Part shown: positions 21,132-31,228 of the stretch, one piece after another
Numbering within the stretch: position 1 is the stretch's first letter
How the letters are laid out: each line of letters starts with the position of its first letter
Assembly (NCBI GenBank): GCA_964059195.1
Contig: CAXKWD010000003.1
Location: 195,758,174-195,822,173, forward strand
From: Ectobius pallidus
Taxonomy: Eukaryota; Arthropoda; Insecta; Blattodea; Ectobiidae
Direction: 5' to 3'
Length of the DNA: 64,000 nt
The notes under the pieces: generated by a model
Told to the model about the DNA's origin: nothing
What the model saw: the letters and a program-made list of their open reading frames with translations, nothing else
Database searches by the model: none
Position numbers and translations under genes: made by a program

Positions 21132-24100
21132 TATTTATTTTAGTTAATAGAGGCAATTCTTCTCTGTATTTCAACCATTTTGACAGCACTGGTGGAGGAA
21201 CATCTTCATCCCAACTTAATTTGAGAGCCCACAAGTTCTGCATAATAATCTTGGCGGTTACAATCACAGGAGCTAGAAGGTGTAATGGATCAAAGATACT
21301 GGCTATCTCTGATAAAATGCTTCTTTTCGTGGTCGAAGGTTGAGACTTCAATTTAACCTTATAGCTAAGAACATCATTAGAAGGAGTCCAAAATAGTCCA
21401 AGCGTTTTAACCATTATATTGTCTTGGTACATTTCATAGGGCTCCAAAGCCTGATCTTGCTTAGGTACAGATTGCAAGAACTGCTTGGAGTTAGAGTGCC
21501 ATTTCTTAAGGGAAAAACCACCTCCATTAAGAAGTAAGGTTAAGTCTGACGTAACCTTTTTAGCTTCCTCGACAGAAGTAAAGGACTGAAGATAGTCGTC
21601 CACATAAAAATAATGGAGCAAAGCTTCCTTGGCTTCTTTACAAAACAAATGTCCATCTTGCAAGGCCAATTCTTTGAGTGTTCTTGTAGCCAGGAAACTG
21701 GAAGGTTTTAAACCATAAGTCACAGTCTTCAATGAAAAAATCTTGATAGGTTGATCTGCACTAGCACGCCATAATATTCTCTGAAGATTTTGCTGTTCTG
21801 GGTTTATCAATACTTGCCTGTACATTTTTTCAATGTCAGCAGTAACTGCTATTTTATTAACTCGAAATTTGGCAAGTGAAGAAAATAAGTCAGCTTGAGT
21901 AGTGGGCCCAGTCAGCAAAGTGTTGTTTAGAGAATTTCCATGAGTATCAGTACGGGATCCATTAAAAACCTCTCTTATTTGGTCTTTTTTAACTTCATCC
22001 TTCCAGACAGGGTGGTGAGATAAATAAACTATTTCATGGCCTACTTGATTTTCACTAGGAGTATAAGTTTTTACCACTTCCATATGATTCAAGGCCTCGT
22101 ACTGGTCTAGAAAGTTGGCATATTGTTGTTGGGCAACAGGATCTCCTTTTAGTTTGTTTTCTATAGAGTAAAAACATCTAAGAGCTGTTGACCGTGTGTT
22201 CTCTACTGGAGAGAAGTCCTGCTTACGGGGCATTGTAACCACAAATCTACCCTCTTCATTCCGGTAGGTTGTTTGTTGGTACAAATTTTCACAAATTTCT
22301 TCTTCTTCTAGAACTTCCTTGGTATTAGGCACTTCTTCTATTTCCCAAAAGCTTTCTAACTTCCCTTGAAGCGAGATATCAGTGAAATGGCATTGAGAAT
22401 TACTGTGATTGAATTTTGATGGTTGACATTTGCCAGTCAAAATCCAGCCGAGCTTGGTACTTCTGGCTATAACGCCAGGTTGTATGTAGAGGGCTTGGCT
22501 TTGGAGTACCTTCCAAAACATCTCTGCGCCTAGTAGTAATTCTACAGGGGCTTGACGATTGAACTTAGGATCTGCCAGTTTTAGATATTGAGGAATTTTC
22601 CACTTGTCTATGGAAAAGGAAGCAGATGGTATGTTTGACCCTATATGTTCAATGACGAGGCAATTTAGATTGAACTGGAAGTTACCACCTTGAGAATTCC
22701 TTAGTTTTATTCTTGCATAACTAAGGGCGTTAGAGGTTCCCTTGTTTATGCCAATAACTTTCACATTTGTTTCAGTCATGGGGATATTCAACTGCTTCAC
22801 GAGTTTATAACATATGAAATCGTGCGTAGCAGCATTATCTAATAAACATCTTGCTTGAATCCACTGCCCTTTTGAGTTTTGAACATGGACTATAGCAGTT
22901 GAAAGAAGAACGTGAGATCCTTTAATAGTTCTGGCATTTTGATTCATGCTTTGAACTTCTTCAGAATTTCTACTAGATGAAGGTCCTGGCTGAGGATCTG
23001 ACTTTTCAACAGGAGCATATATCTTGTTTGAAGAAATTTTGCTCTTAGAAGAGGACTTTCTGCCTTTAGTGACATGGGCAGATTGCTCTGGTAATGGGTT
23101 TGAAGAGGGTCTATGCAACAAGGTATGATGCCTCTGATTACAATAGAAACAATTGCGGGTTGATTTACAATTATTTATCAGATGGCTTGGAGACAAACAA
23201 TTAAAGCATCGTTTATTTAATTGAAGAAAGTTCTTTCGTTCATCAATGGTTTTGGTTTTGAAAGAAGAACATTGATATAAGGGATGGCTGGAGTCACAAA
23301 GTACACATTTGAAAGTTTCAGTTACATTGTGAACTCTTGAACTTCTAAATTGAGCTTGAATAGGCTTAGACCTTCTAAGTTCAGGGCCTTGAGATAAGGA
23401 GACCAATACTTGACATCTTGTGTGTAGAAAGTCACACAAATTTCTGAAAGTAGGCTTAGCAGTGGAGGCTATCTCAATTTCCCATGACCGTAAAGTGGAA
23501 GCATCAAGTTTAGAGGTTATAAGATATATTAAGATGGTATCCCATTGTTCTACTGGTTCTTTCAAAACTTCTAAGGATCGCACTTGTCTTTGAACTTCAT
23601 CTAAGAGGTTACGAAGAGCAATAACACTTTCGGTCCTTATAGGATCCAGGTTAAAAAGATTTCTTATGTGGCGATGAACAGCGAGACGAGGATTGTCATA
23701 ACGCTGTTTCAACAAGTCACAAGCAACTTTATAATTATCACTTGTTATGGGTATTGAGTCTAAGATCTTAGCTGCAGTGCCAGACAATGATAATCTTAAG
23801 TAATGATGCTTTTGAATTAACGGAATAGTACTATTACTATCTACTAATGAATTAAAGAGTTCAATGAAGGTATTCCAATCTTCTATCCTTCCACTAAACC
23901 TTGGTAATTCAATTTTAGGCAAAATAGGCTTCGATATTTCACCTTGAGTTTGGTTATGTTCAGTCTGGGGGGGTTGCACTTCTTGAGATTGTTCACTTTG
24001 ATAAATAAAATCTCTAGCATTTGCAAGAATTGGAAAATAGAGGTCTTCAAATTGTTCCCTGTCTTTATACTGTTCCTCTTGAAGTGTTTCCAATTCCACC

Positions 24101-24270
24101 TGAACTTCATCATATTTATCAAAAAGTTGTTCAAACCGTTGTAACCTAACTTTCAATTCACTAGGGCTGGAAACACTAGGATCATAGCGAGACAGATAAT
24201 TTGAAAATTGTCTCACACGACCTTTGTAATTAGCTCGTGCTGCTACTAATTGTTCAAATGTTTGGGACAT
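21052..24270 (-). CDS. BEL/Pao gag-protease-reverse transcriptase, copy 2
   Basis: The same 1085-residue frame as the first unit, offset by exactly 7852 bp, with the same methionine choice (24270) and the same premature end after the RNase H start. Zinc knuckles, the D-N-A protease motif and YVDD are all unchanged. Identity of the protein, including the break, shows this copy and the first derive from one already damaged element and were not two separate insertions. Confidence 0.9.
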   Translation of the reverse strand: MSQTFEQLVAARANYKGRVRQFSNYLSRYDPSVSSPSELKVRLQRFEQLFDKYDEVQVELETLQEEQYKDREQFEDLYFPILANARDFIYQSEQSQEVQPPQTEHNQTQGEISKPILPKIELPRFSGRIEDWNTFIELFNSLVDSNSTIPLIQKHHYLRLSLSGTAAKILDSIPITSDNYKVACDLLKQRYDNPRLAVHRHIRNLFNLDPIRTESVIALRNLLDEVQRQVRSLEVLKEPVEQWDTILIYLITSKLDASTLRSWEIEIASTAKPTFRNLCDFLHTRCQVLVSLSQGPELRRSKPIQAQFRSSRVHNVTETFKCVLCDSSHPLYQCSSFKTKTIDERKNFLQLNKRCFNCLSPSHLINNCKSTRNCFYCNQRHHTLLHRPSSNPLPEQSAHVTKGRKSSSKSKISSNKIYAPVEKSDPQPGPSSSRNSEEVQSMNQNARTIKGSHVLLSTAIVHVQNSKGQWIQARCLLDNAATHDFICYKLVKQLNIPMTETNVKVIGINKGTSNALSYARIKLRNSQGGNFQFNLNCLVIEHIGSNIPSASFSIDKWKIPQYLKLADPKFNRQAPVELLLGAEMFWKVLQSQALYIQPGVIARSTKLGWILTGKCQPSKFNHSNSQCHFTDISLQGKLESFWEIEEVPNTKEVLEEEEICENLYQQTTYRNEEGRFVVTMPRKQDFSPVENTRSTALRCFYSIENKLKGDPVAQQQYANFLDQYEALNHMEVVKTYTPSENQVGHEIVYLSHHPVWKDEVKKDQIREVFNGSRTDTHGNSLNNTLLTGPTTQADLFSSLAKFRVNKIAVTADIEKMYRQVLINPEQQNLQRILWRASADQPIKIFSLKTVTYGLKPSSFLATRTLKELALQDGHLFCKEAKEALLHYFYVDDYLQSFTSVEEAKKVTSDLTLLLNGGGFSLKKWHSNSKQFLQSVPKQDQALEPYEMYQDNIMVKTLGLFWTPSNDVLSYKVKLKSQPSTTKRSILSEIASIFDPLHLLAPVIVTAKIIMQNLWALKLSWDEDVPPPVLSKWLKYREELPLLTKINIGRLVYDNTGVQKPNLHLFCDSSEKA

Positions 24271-24720
24271 GGTTACTATCTTTATACAGACTAATAAGCA
24301 CAGAAACACTTACAGTTAAGTTGGTGAAATGAGTAGTAGAATCGGCCTTGCCTTACCAATTCTCATGAAGTGTGTGTAAAAAGTCTTTCTCCTCATGTGG
24401 TACTTAACTTGCTTCGTATTCTCTCCAAGTGGGCGAGTTCTTTCATTCTTTACAATGTTTTTCACACCGACATACAGCTCATAATCTGAAAACATTGACA
24501 CTGAATTAGAAAAGCAAAACAACTAAGTCTAACCGTCAGGCAGGTTTCTTAGTCAATAGTCAGTCAGTCTCATTCGTTTTAGGAGAGGACCTATTGAAAT
24601 CAGAATATTTATACATGATAGGCAAATTTGAGGTTAAAAATCAGAAAGTGGAGTGTGAAGACCTGACCAGGAGTTTAACCTGAAGGTACACATCACGTCG
24701 GGTGGTCACCAAACAACATA
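24271..24720 (-). other. BEL untranslated leader, copy 2
   Basis: Repeat of 16419-16868, with the candidate primer-binding site at 24693-24711. Confidence 0.6.
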
Positions 24721-26675
24721 TGGATAAAATTTGATTAACCATAATATTTAAATATGCAAGTGTGATCAGCGAAGTCAGCCAGCACTAACCTAACCTCAAC
24801 CAAGGAGACGTACACAAACCTACAATGAGTTAAAAATGCCATGTAGATTGTGAAATCCTCACCGGCTCAGGAAAGGCCTACTTAGCTCTATGAAGTTCGC
24901 TGACCTTTTATGAATTGGGGTCACCATCTAGCCTTATGGTATACAGGAATGAAACTTATTACTGGAAACCATAGGCTAGAAAATAGAATGTATTATGTAC
25001 AAGTCAGTCAGTGATGAGATAATTTCCAATGTTTTATTGGGTTTTCAAACTTTAACTATTTACAAAAAGAAATGCACCTTTGCTGGAAAATAATACATAT
25101 TGCTATAATAAAAAATCCTCTTCTTGGTTTTAAACTTAAACAAATTTGGTCATTTCTTGGCGATTTAGCCATTATCCATTTGCAAAGAAATGTAGGTAAT
25201 TATTTATCTTCTCAATTAATGTTTATATAACATTAGTTTTGCTTTACAAAATTAATCACAATGTAATAGTAAATGAAAATTTCTTGAGTTTTTACAAATT
25301 TATATGACAATAGCATTTAAGATATTACAATATTCATGCAAAAGGGTATCAAGTTAATACAAGGAAGGTGACTTGGCAACTTATCTTTTTTGTCTGGATT
25401 TCATGGAGTTCCTGCCTTGGCGACATCCATATGGTGTCCAGTAGTAGACTGGCCCTTATTCCTACAAAGGCCTTGGATGTACCCGGTTGAATGAGGATCC
25501 ACATATCATGCTCACATCACCTATCTTGACTAGCAGGCCTTGCAATGCGTGAATATTGTCTTTCAGAATATTCCAACGAGCAGTTGAACAGAAGATACAA
25601 GTGTAAATCTCTTCTTTTTCGCAGACCACATGAAATAAGTTCTATTTCTTCCAAATGATAAAATAAACTGCACTTAAGAATTGTCATGAAAGAAGTATAA
25701 GATTGATTTCTCTGCGAAGCACTATACTTGCAGGATTCAGTTCAGGATGATATTCTAGGTAAATCACAATGTAACTTCACGATTGATTCGAACACCTTGT
25801 ATAGAAAGATGGCCGAACTTTCTAGAAGAGATAGATGACGTCATTCTCGAATAAAGTACATCAAATAGCAGAAGAAAGGATATAAGAATTCACTTTCTCT
25901 TTTATTGAGATACCCAGACACTAACTTATTATCGAGTTGAATTACTGTTCGTGATGATAATCTGGGCAGAAATTGTCATAGACAAATATTACCACGTAAT
26001 AAAATTTACAACGTGGCAGTTGGAATTGCACTTTTCTGACTTGATATTTAAAGTTCAATCTTGTTACGTGTATCACAGTTTTGGGAATTTCACACTAATA
26101 CGTACTCACTTTATAGCAGAATCAATCTTGCAGTGGAACTTAGTGTTTAAAGAGTACAGAAGTGCTAAGAAAACCTGAATTTGGCTCTTAGTGAAGAAAT
26201 GGCGATGGCTTCATTATTACACGGCGGTGTATTTTGTCACAATAAGAATACTTGTAGCAATTGCTTCTTAATTAGTTTTAAGAAACTTGTAGACCTGAAG
26301 ACACATGAGCTTCGATGAAAGTTAAAGAACGCCGCCTTACAAAAACTTGGTAACGAATAGCCATCACATGATTAGACTGGCTCAGCTGGGCGATGCAGTA
26401 CAAGTGAAGGGCAGTTACAGACTTGAAGTAGTCCCGCTTGCAAAATATCCATCCGCGACTACGTACCACGTCACCAAGGAATGGTTGAGAAGGGTGGGGG
26501 TAACATCAAGTCTTTACAAAAACCAAGATACCCAATACAAACTGTCTATTTGGCTGACGTCAGATAAATGTAGAGAATAAAAAATAGAAATGCAATTAGT
26601 ACAGCAAAGCAAATAGAACTGTTACTTAAAAGTCTAAATTACGTATTCTTGAATTATTCACAAGAAGTGTGAACA
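24721..26675 (-). repeat. BEL LTR 3 (5' LTR of the array)
   Basis: 1955 bp, same ends. Its right edge abuts the second ATGCT. Beyond 26675 the sequence departs from the other copies, which fixes the LTR boundary. Confidence 0.88.
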
Positions 26676-26680
26676 ATGCT
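26676..26680. repeat. Right target site duplication ATGCT of BEL composite
   Basis: ATGCT directly after the terminal 'gtgaaca' of the third LTR. It matches 9012-9016, and the LINE reading frame continues from here. Confidence 0.85.
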
Positions 26681-27381
26681 AAATTAAAGCATTTGTATAG
26701 ATCACAAATTCTGGCTGCCAAAAGAAAGGCAAATGATAATTTTATTTTAGAGTCTAAAAATCCATGTAAAGCAGCATAGAAAGTAATTAATTCAGAAACT
26801 AAACTGGGATCAAATAAAAACTCTTTGGAGGATACATTCATTTCAGGTGAAGAATTTAACCATTAACGTATCTAAGATAATTGGGTGACAAAGATGTAGT
26901 TGATATAAATAAGGTAAAGGAGCTGTTGTCTATAAGTAATATACCTAACCTTGAAAATACAGTGTTCAAATTGGTTACTGCTGAAGACATTATAAAAGTA
27001 ATTAATTAATTAACGAAATCTAATTACTATCGACATTCCAACTATCTATTGAAAATAATTATTGATTTAATAATGAATCCTCTCCTTTATTTAATTAATT
27101 TGATGTTACAGGAGGGCACCTCTCCTGGCTTAAAGTCACAGTAACTGTACCTATTTTTAAAAATGGCGATAACTCCAGTCTATAAAATTACAGACCCAAC
27201 TCATTGGTGCCTTTTATATAGAAAATAATAGAAAATGTCATAATGCAACATCTGGAAGCTTACTTAGAGCATAATAATTTGCTGACAGAATCACAGTATG
27301 GATTCAGAAAAGGACAAAGTACAGTCAAGGCTGTTCAATAAACAGTTTCCCCCCCCCCCATTATTGGAGGTTATGAAAATG
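26676..27381 (+). pseudogene. Host LINE, linker and RT start (piece 2)
   Basis: Continues the LINE interrupted at 9016: 'KLKHLYRSQILAAKRKAND' then 'ESKNPCKAA' and 'VINSET'. Around 27150-27330 decayed reverse transcriptase blocks appear, including 'IFKNGDNSS', an NYRP-like turn and 'SQYGFRKGQSTVKAV'. A C9-10 run at 27350-27359 and several stops break the frame. A foldback element with a SINE inside its edge interrupts it next, and the LINE resumes at 28538. Confidence 0.75.
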
Positions 27382-27384
27382 CAG

Positions 27385-27850
27385 GTCCACCGCTGTGGCT
27401 CTGGGGATGCGTCCAATCCTCTCACGCAGCGGGCCCGGGTTCGATTCCTGGTCGGGACAAGTTACCTAGGTGAGGTTTTTTTTCCGGGGTTTTCCCTCAC
27501 CTATGAGACAAATGTCAGGTAACTTTAGGCCCTTGTGGTCCCCGGATATCATCTGGCCGTCATTATCATCTTCATCCTCATCCTCGCCTTGTTCTGAGTG
27601 AGTGTGTGTGTGTGAATGGTGTGTATCGTCCTATGTGTTCGTGTTGTCTCGGAGGTGGCCCCGGCATTTGGCTGATCACTCACCCGGGGAGGCCCTCCAT
27701 GTCCTTGTCTGGTCAAAAAAGTATGTATGTGATCCAAAGGTAATTCCTCTCCCGACAGGTCGCGGCCCTGTAAGGCCCGGGCGGCTTGGGTCGCTTAAAT
27801 CCTAAAAAAAAAGGGAGAGGTAAAACTACGAAAAAGAAAGAAAGAAAGAA
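27385..27850 (+). mobile_element. tRNA-derived SINE with 12-bp target duplication
   Basis: 466 bp. The head is tRNA-like: an A-box-like 'TGGCTCTGGGGATGCG' at about 27396 and a B box 'GGTTCGATTCC' near 27438. The body ends in an (AAAG)n tail. The 12-bp word ATGAAAATGCAG is present at 27373-27384 and 27851-27862. The last three bases of this word are also the first bases of the foldback element, so the SINE landed exactly on that element's left edge. It is non-coding; RNA polymerase III transcription would be expected from the boxes. Confidence 0.88.
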
Positions 27851-27859
27851 ATGAAAATG

Positions 27860-28537
27860 CAGTGAGTCCCACGCAAGAGTTGGCCAATCATGCGGTTTTA
27901 TGCGAGATCCAACTCCCGAGTGATCGTGTGGATTATCTACGCATTAAAGCCGCGAACGGTGTAATGCTTCAGGTTCTTACATTTACAGTTAGAATTACAA
28001 TGAAAATAAGCACGTACCTCATCACAAGAGATGTTGGAAATGTCTTCCTCTTGCATTCGCACAACACTGGCACCTTTTTAAGAAATTTTCTTTCACGCGC
28101 ATAAGTTCAGCTTCCGAGACAAAGTTAATTGATCTTGTGATATTGTCTTTTAGTTCTTCTAACAATATGTAACTATTATTTAGTGGGACTCTTGAAAAAT
28201 AAAGTTTACAAGTCAATTTCCCGTATATTATAAGAACTTGAAGACAAAATATCACAAGAGAAATTAACTCTATCTCGGAAACTGAACTTATGTGCGTGAA
28301 ACAAAATTACCTGAAAAGATGCCAGTGTGTGTGGATGCAAGAGGAGTTCATTTCCAACATCTCTTGTGATGAGGTACGTGGTTATTTTCATTGAAATTCC
28401 AACTGTAAATGTATGAACATTACACCGTTCGCGGCTTTATTGCGTAGATATTTCACGCGATCGCTCGGCAGTTGGAGCTGTTCCCGCCGCGAGGCAGAAA
28501 CCAGCATGATTGATCAACTCTTGCGTGGGACTCACTG
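27860..28537. mobile_element. Foldback element copy 1 (about 0.3 kb inverted arms)
   Basis: Begins CAGTGAGTCCCACGC and ends GCGTGGGACTCACTG. The two halves are approximate reverse complements almost to the centre (for example 'gtacctcatcacaagagatgttgg' near 28014 against its complement near 28360). It carries no protein. A second copy lies at 58265-58932. It sits inside the host LINE between 27381 and 28538. Target duplication is unresolved. The superfamily is not recognised. Confidence 0.8.
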
Positions 28538-28631
28538 TAGAATTTGTCCTGGTGCATTACTATTGGACTTGACCAAAGCCTTCGACACCGTATCGCATGA
28601 AATACTTCATGAAAAACTTATATATAACTAA
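28538..28631 (+). pseudogene. Host LINE RT fragment (piece 3)
   Basis: A 94-bp coding remnant reading 'LLLDLTKAFDTVSHEILHEKL', the conserved reverse transcriptase block that holds the first catalytic aspartate (D of 'LDLTKAFD'). It continues the LINE interrupted at 27381. No further RT is visible after the stop at 28629. Confidence 0.8.
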
Positions 28632-28805
28632 GGAACAAAGGAACTTTGTCTTATGAAATCTTTATTAAACCTTAAGCTTACACAAGCAATAGGTATCGTC
28701 ACTTAGGTCTAAGTACAACAGTTAAAATAATAAATATATATATATACAAGTAATCTAAAACTAGGAATTGATTTCAAATAACATAGGCTATATTCACAAT
28801 AAAAA
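28632..28805. other. AT-rich spacer, nothing recognised
   Basis: AT-rich sequence with a short (TA)n run near 28733-28745. No gene. Confidence 0.5.
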
Positions 28806-29090
28806 TAAAATCAGGTAAACTGATATAACAAAGTGCCAGTATGCTTTTTTAATCAGTAATAATTGCAGTTATGATATACAGAAAATAAGTTTTTTTTTTT
28901 TTATTATTATTATTTTTTTTTTAATTATTTTTTTTTTTTAAATAGATCTCCGAGTTAAACTCCAGATACATTCATAAAGCAGGGCTTACGGAAGAACAAA
29001 GGTATAAAGTTTGATTCTTAACCTTAATTCATATTGGTATACACTGATATACTAATTCTTAAAATATGTAAACATTTTACAAAATGCATT
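28806..29090 (+). repeat. Unclassified dispersed repeat, copy A
   Basis: Starts 'ataaaatcaggtaaactgat', with homopolymer T runs and then 'agatctccgagttaaactccaga'. The same sequence is at 57262-57510 (+), and on the minus strand split around the Harbinger element (52240-52315 plus 54948-55125). It has no coding capacity. It provides one of two empty-site paralogues for the Harbinger insertion. Confidence 0.7.
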
Positions 29091-30050
29091 GACAATGAAA
29101 TAGTACAGTAAGCCAATAAGAAGAGGATAGTTCCACCTAGCGGTATGCAGTTTTGTTCTGAGTATAGGCTTATGCAATTTTAACGCAACGCAATAACTTT
29201 AAAGCTAGTTTCTGTTCGTGAAATAACATTTATAGGCTTATGTTATTATTTAGGAATGATGTAGGTCAATGAAAGACAATGAATTCCCAGTTTTTTTAAA
29301 AAGAAAAATGTAATACTTATTTAAGCACATTGACAAAATAGGACATAAGAATGGAATAAGCTCAATTTAACACAATTGATAATAATAATAATAAAAAAAA
29401 AATTGCTTCAGGGTGGACTCGAACGTGATATCTCTTGATTACTAGACAAGCACCTTACCCCAAGACCAAACCACATTGCGACTTTTGAGTGTCCAATACC
29501 AAAGAATACTATTTCGTCGTTGCTCACAGAAGAGAAAAATCATCGTATTTCGAAATTAGGCTATATATCGTGCCTGCTAGATTTATTATGGTACAATGTT
29601 GAATTATTTCATTAATTAGTACTATAATATTCGCGATATCTGAGTGATAAATTAGGATGAGGCCCTCGTTGAAGCAGAGGTACCAACCTAACCATATTCT
29701 CAAAGCTTAATGTTTTTATTTATTAAGAGGTCAGGGATTATAAATCTGACATAGGCTGAAGTAAAATTCAATGCTTTAATCTAATTGTAATCAATTTTAG
29801 CAAAATAATTAGTCATTATACAGCAGCATTTCATCTATAATCGTACATATGGGAACATTTGTTTTTCATGTAGATGTCAAACTGTCCATGGCAACTGAAG
29901 GAAGCTTTATAAGCTGTCATTAATTGATGACGCTATAAGAAAGAACCGAGAATTTGATTTTGCATTTGAAGAAGGTGCCTTCTTTTTCCCCTCCTTTACT
30001 AAAGAAGGTTTCGACAGGAATTGAAGGCTTGTTCCAGAATTTCCCTTTAT
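29091..30050. mobile_element. Partial Harbinger-like repeat, right portion
   Basis: Collinear with 53930-54947, the right part of the complete element at 52316-54947: both contain 'gaggatagttccacc', a tRNA-like stretch, 'gaatttgattttgcatttgaagaaggtgcc' and a terminal 'ttccagaatt'. The left TIR is absent, so this copy is truncated. No open frame of interest. Confidence 0.65.
29400..29478 (-). repeat. tRNA-like sequence inside the Harbinger-like repeat
   Basis: On the minus strand it reads 'TGGTCTTGGGGTAAGGTGC' (A-box-like) followed by 'ACGTTCGAGTCCACCC' (B-box-like), as in a tRNA or SINE head. A related version is at 54272-54345. It is unlikely to be a working tRNA gene because it sits in the same place in a repeat and the stems are imperfect. 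Confidence 0.5.
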
Positions 30051-30139
30051 TTACCTTAGTTACGGGACTCGCCCGCTGATTGGTTGGCCGCGAGCCAATC
30101 AAAATGCTTCGAAATGAACCAAAATATTATAATAAATTT

Positions 30140-30655
30140 GACTGATAATTACTCTTTATTTCGGTACTGGACAACCGATTAGGTCCAAATTCAATAGGCT
30201 TATTGCCATGATTGTTATAAATAAGTATACGAAGTTTCATGAAAGTCCGATAAAGCGTATTTGAGTTACCGCGCCTTTTCTTATATGATACCATAAAAGG
30301 GCACTAAATTGGGTATTATTCCGGTACCGGCCAACCGATTTGGTCCAATATCAACAGACATCTTCCCATGGACATTATAAATAGGTATTCCAAGTTTCAT
30401 GAAAATCCGATAAAGCGTATGAGAGTTATGGCGCCTTTAAAATATACACTAAATTGGGTTTACTCCGGTACCGGTGAACCGATTTGGTCCAATTTCAATA
30501 GGGTTCTTCCCATGGACATTATAAACGCGTATACCAAGTTTCATTAAAATTCGATAAAGCGTATTTGAGTTAGAGCGCGTACAGACACACGGACGGACGG
30601 ACGGACGGACAGACGGACAGACATTTTTCGTCCCCCACACAATCTCATAAAGTAC
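30140..30655. repeat. Three-unit tandem repeat ending in (GACG)n
   Basis: Three imperfect units of about 144-160 bp. Their 'ccgatt' anchors are at 30175, 30335 and 30479. Each contains 'accggNNaaccgatt.ggtccaa', 'cccatgga.attataaa' and 'aagtttcat.aaaat.cgataaagcgtat'. After unit three comes a (GACG/GACA) run at about 30588-30625. Single diverged units recur at 42361-42570, with a (GACA)n run, and at 58030-58110. Function unknown. Confidence 0.75.
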
Positions 30656-30738
30656 CATACTGGCACTTAATAAGACAATAATAATAAGAGAATAATAACA
30701 GTTATAATAATCTAAAACTAGGAGGTGCTCATTTAGAA

Positions 30739-31228
30739 TTACCTAAATTCAGAAAGCCGCATATCGCACTCCAAGTACTCTTGTGGTGAGTAAAAAGCTT
30801 TTAATTTGAACCAGTTTTTAACTTTCCAATTGAAGGATTTTAGTGGGAGTTCTTTTATCTCAGAAGGAAGCTTGTTGAAGAGTTTTAGTTGTTGGTAAGT
30901 ATGACTGTTATTACTCTTACTTAGACGGTTGTTTGGCAAGTCTAGTTCATGTCTGTGCCTGGTATCATAATTATGTACTGCTGATCGTTCCATGAATACA
31001 TTTATATTTTCTTTCACATGCATGATACTATATACATGATACTACATGTATAGAGAGGGTAATGTCATTATTTTATAATTTATAAAGCTGGGCTTGCATG
31101 ATGTCCGTTGTTCTAAACCTAACATCATTCTAACTGCTTTCTTTTGCCAAATGAAGGCATTTTTTGCAGCGGTGCAGTTTCCCCAAAGTCTAATCCCATA
31201 AAGTATGTGTGGATGAAAGAAGGCATCT
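30739..31228 (-). pseudogene. LINE RT C-terminal fragment, minus strand
   Basis: The 94-aa frame 30739-31023 has 'HNYDTRHRHELDLP', 'LFNKLPSEIKELP' and 'FKLKAFYSPQEYL', typical of the end of CR1/Jockey-type ORF2. Reading upstream on the minus strand to about 31228 gives decayed 'LWGNCTAAKNAFIWQKKAVR'-like sequence. It is 5'-truncated and abuts a plus-strand LINE fragment head to head. Confidence 0.7.

Larger units (their letters stand above)
9017..26675 (-). mobile_element. Composite BEL/Pao element, two internals and three LTRs
   Basis: A 7852-bp unit repeats: LTR 9017-10971, internal 10972-16868, LTR 16869-18823, internal 18824-24720, LTR 24721-26675, all coding on the minus strand. The whole 17,659 bp is bounded by one perfect 5-bp duplication, ATGCT, at 9012-9016 and 26676-26680. 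Joining the flanks gives an uninterrupted LINE frame. Five bp is the duplication length usual for BEL/Pao. The two internals encode identical 1085-aa and 695-aa frames. The only difference I found is one base near the start of the first LTR (G at 9026, T at 16878 and 24730). Confidence 0.9.

Noticed and set aside
9017..26675. CRISPR-like or satellite array
   Set aside because: The 7.85-kb periodicity is an LTR retrotransposon array; no short direct repeats with unique spacers occur in the window.
27385..27470. tRNA gene
   Set aside because: A and B boxes are present but the sequence is the head of a SINE with tail and target duplication; the same applies to 35613-35690.
27298..28391. Frames of 60-80 codons in the SINE and foldback element
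   Set aside because: They fall in tRNA-derived, GT-rich or palindromic sequence and have no protein-like pattern.
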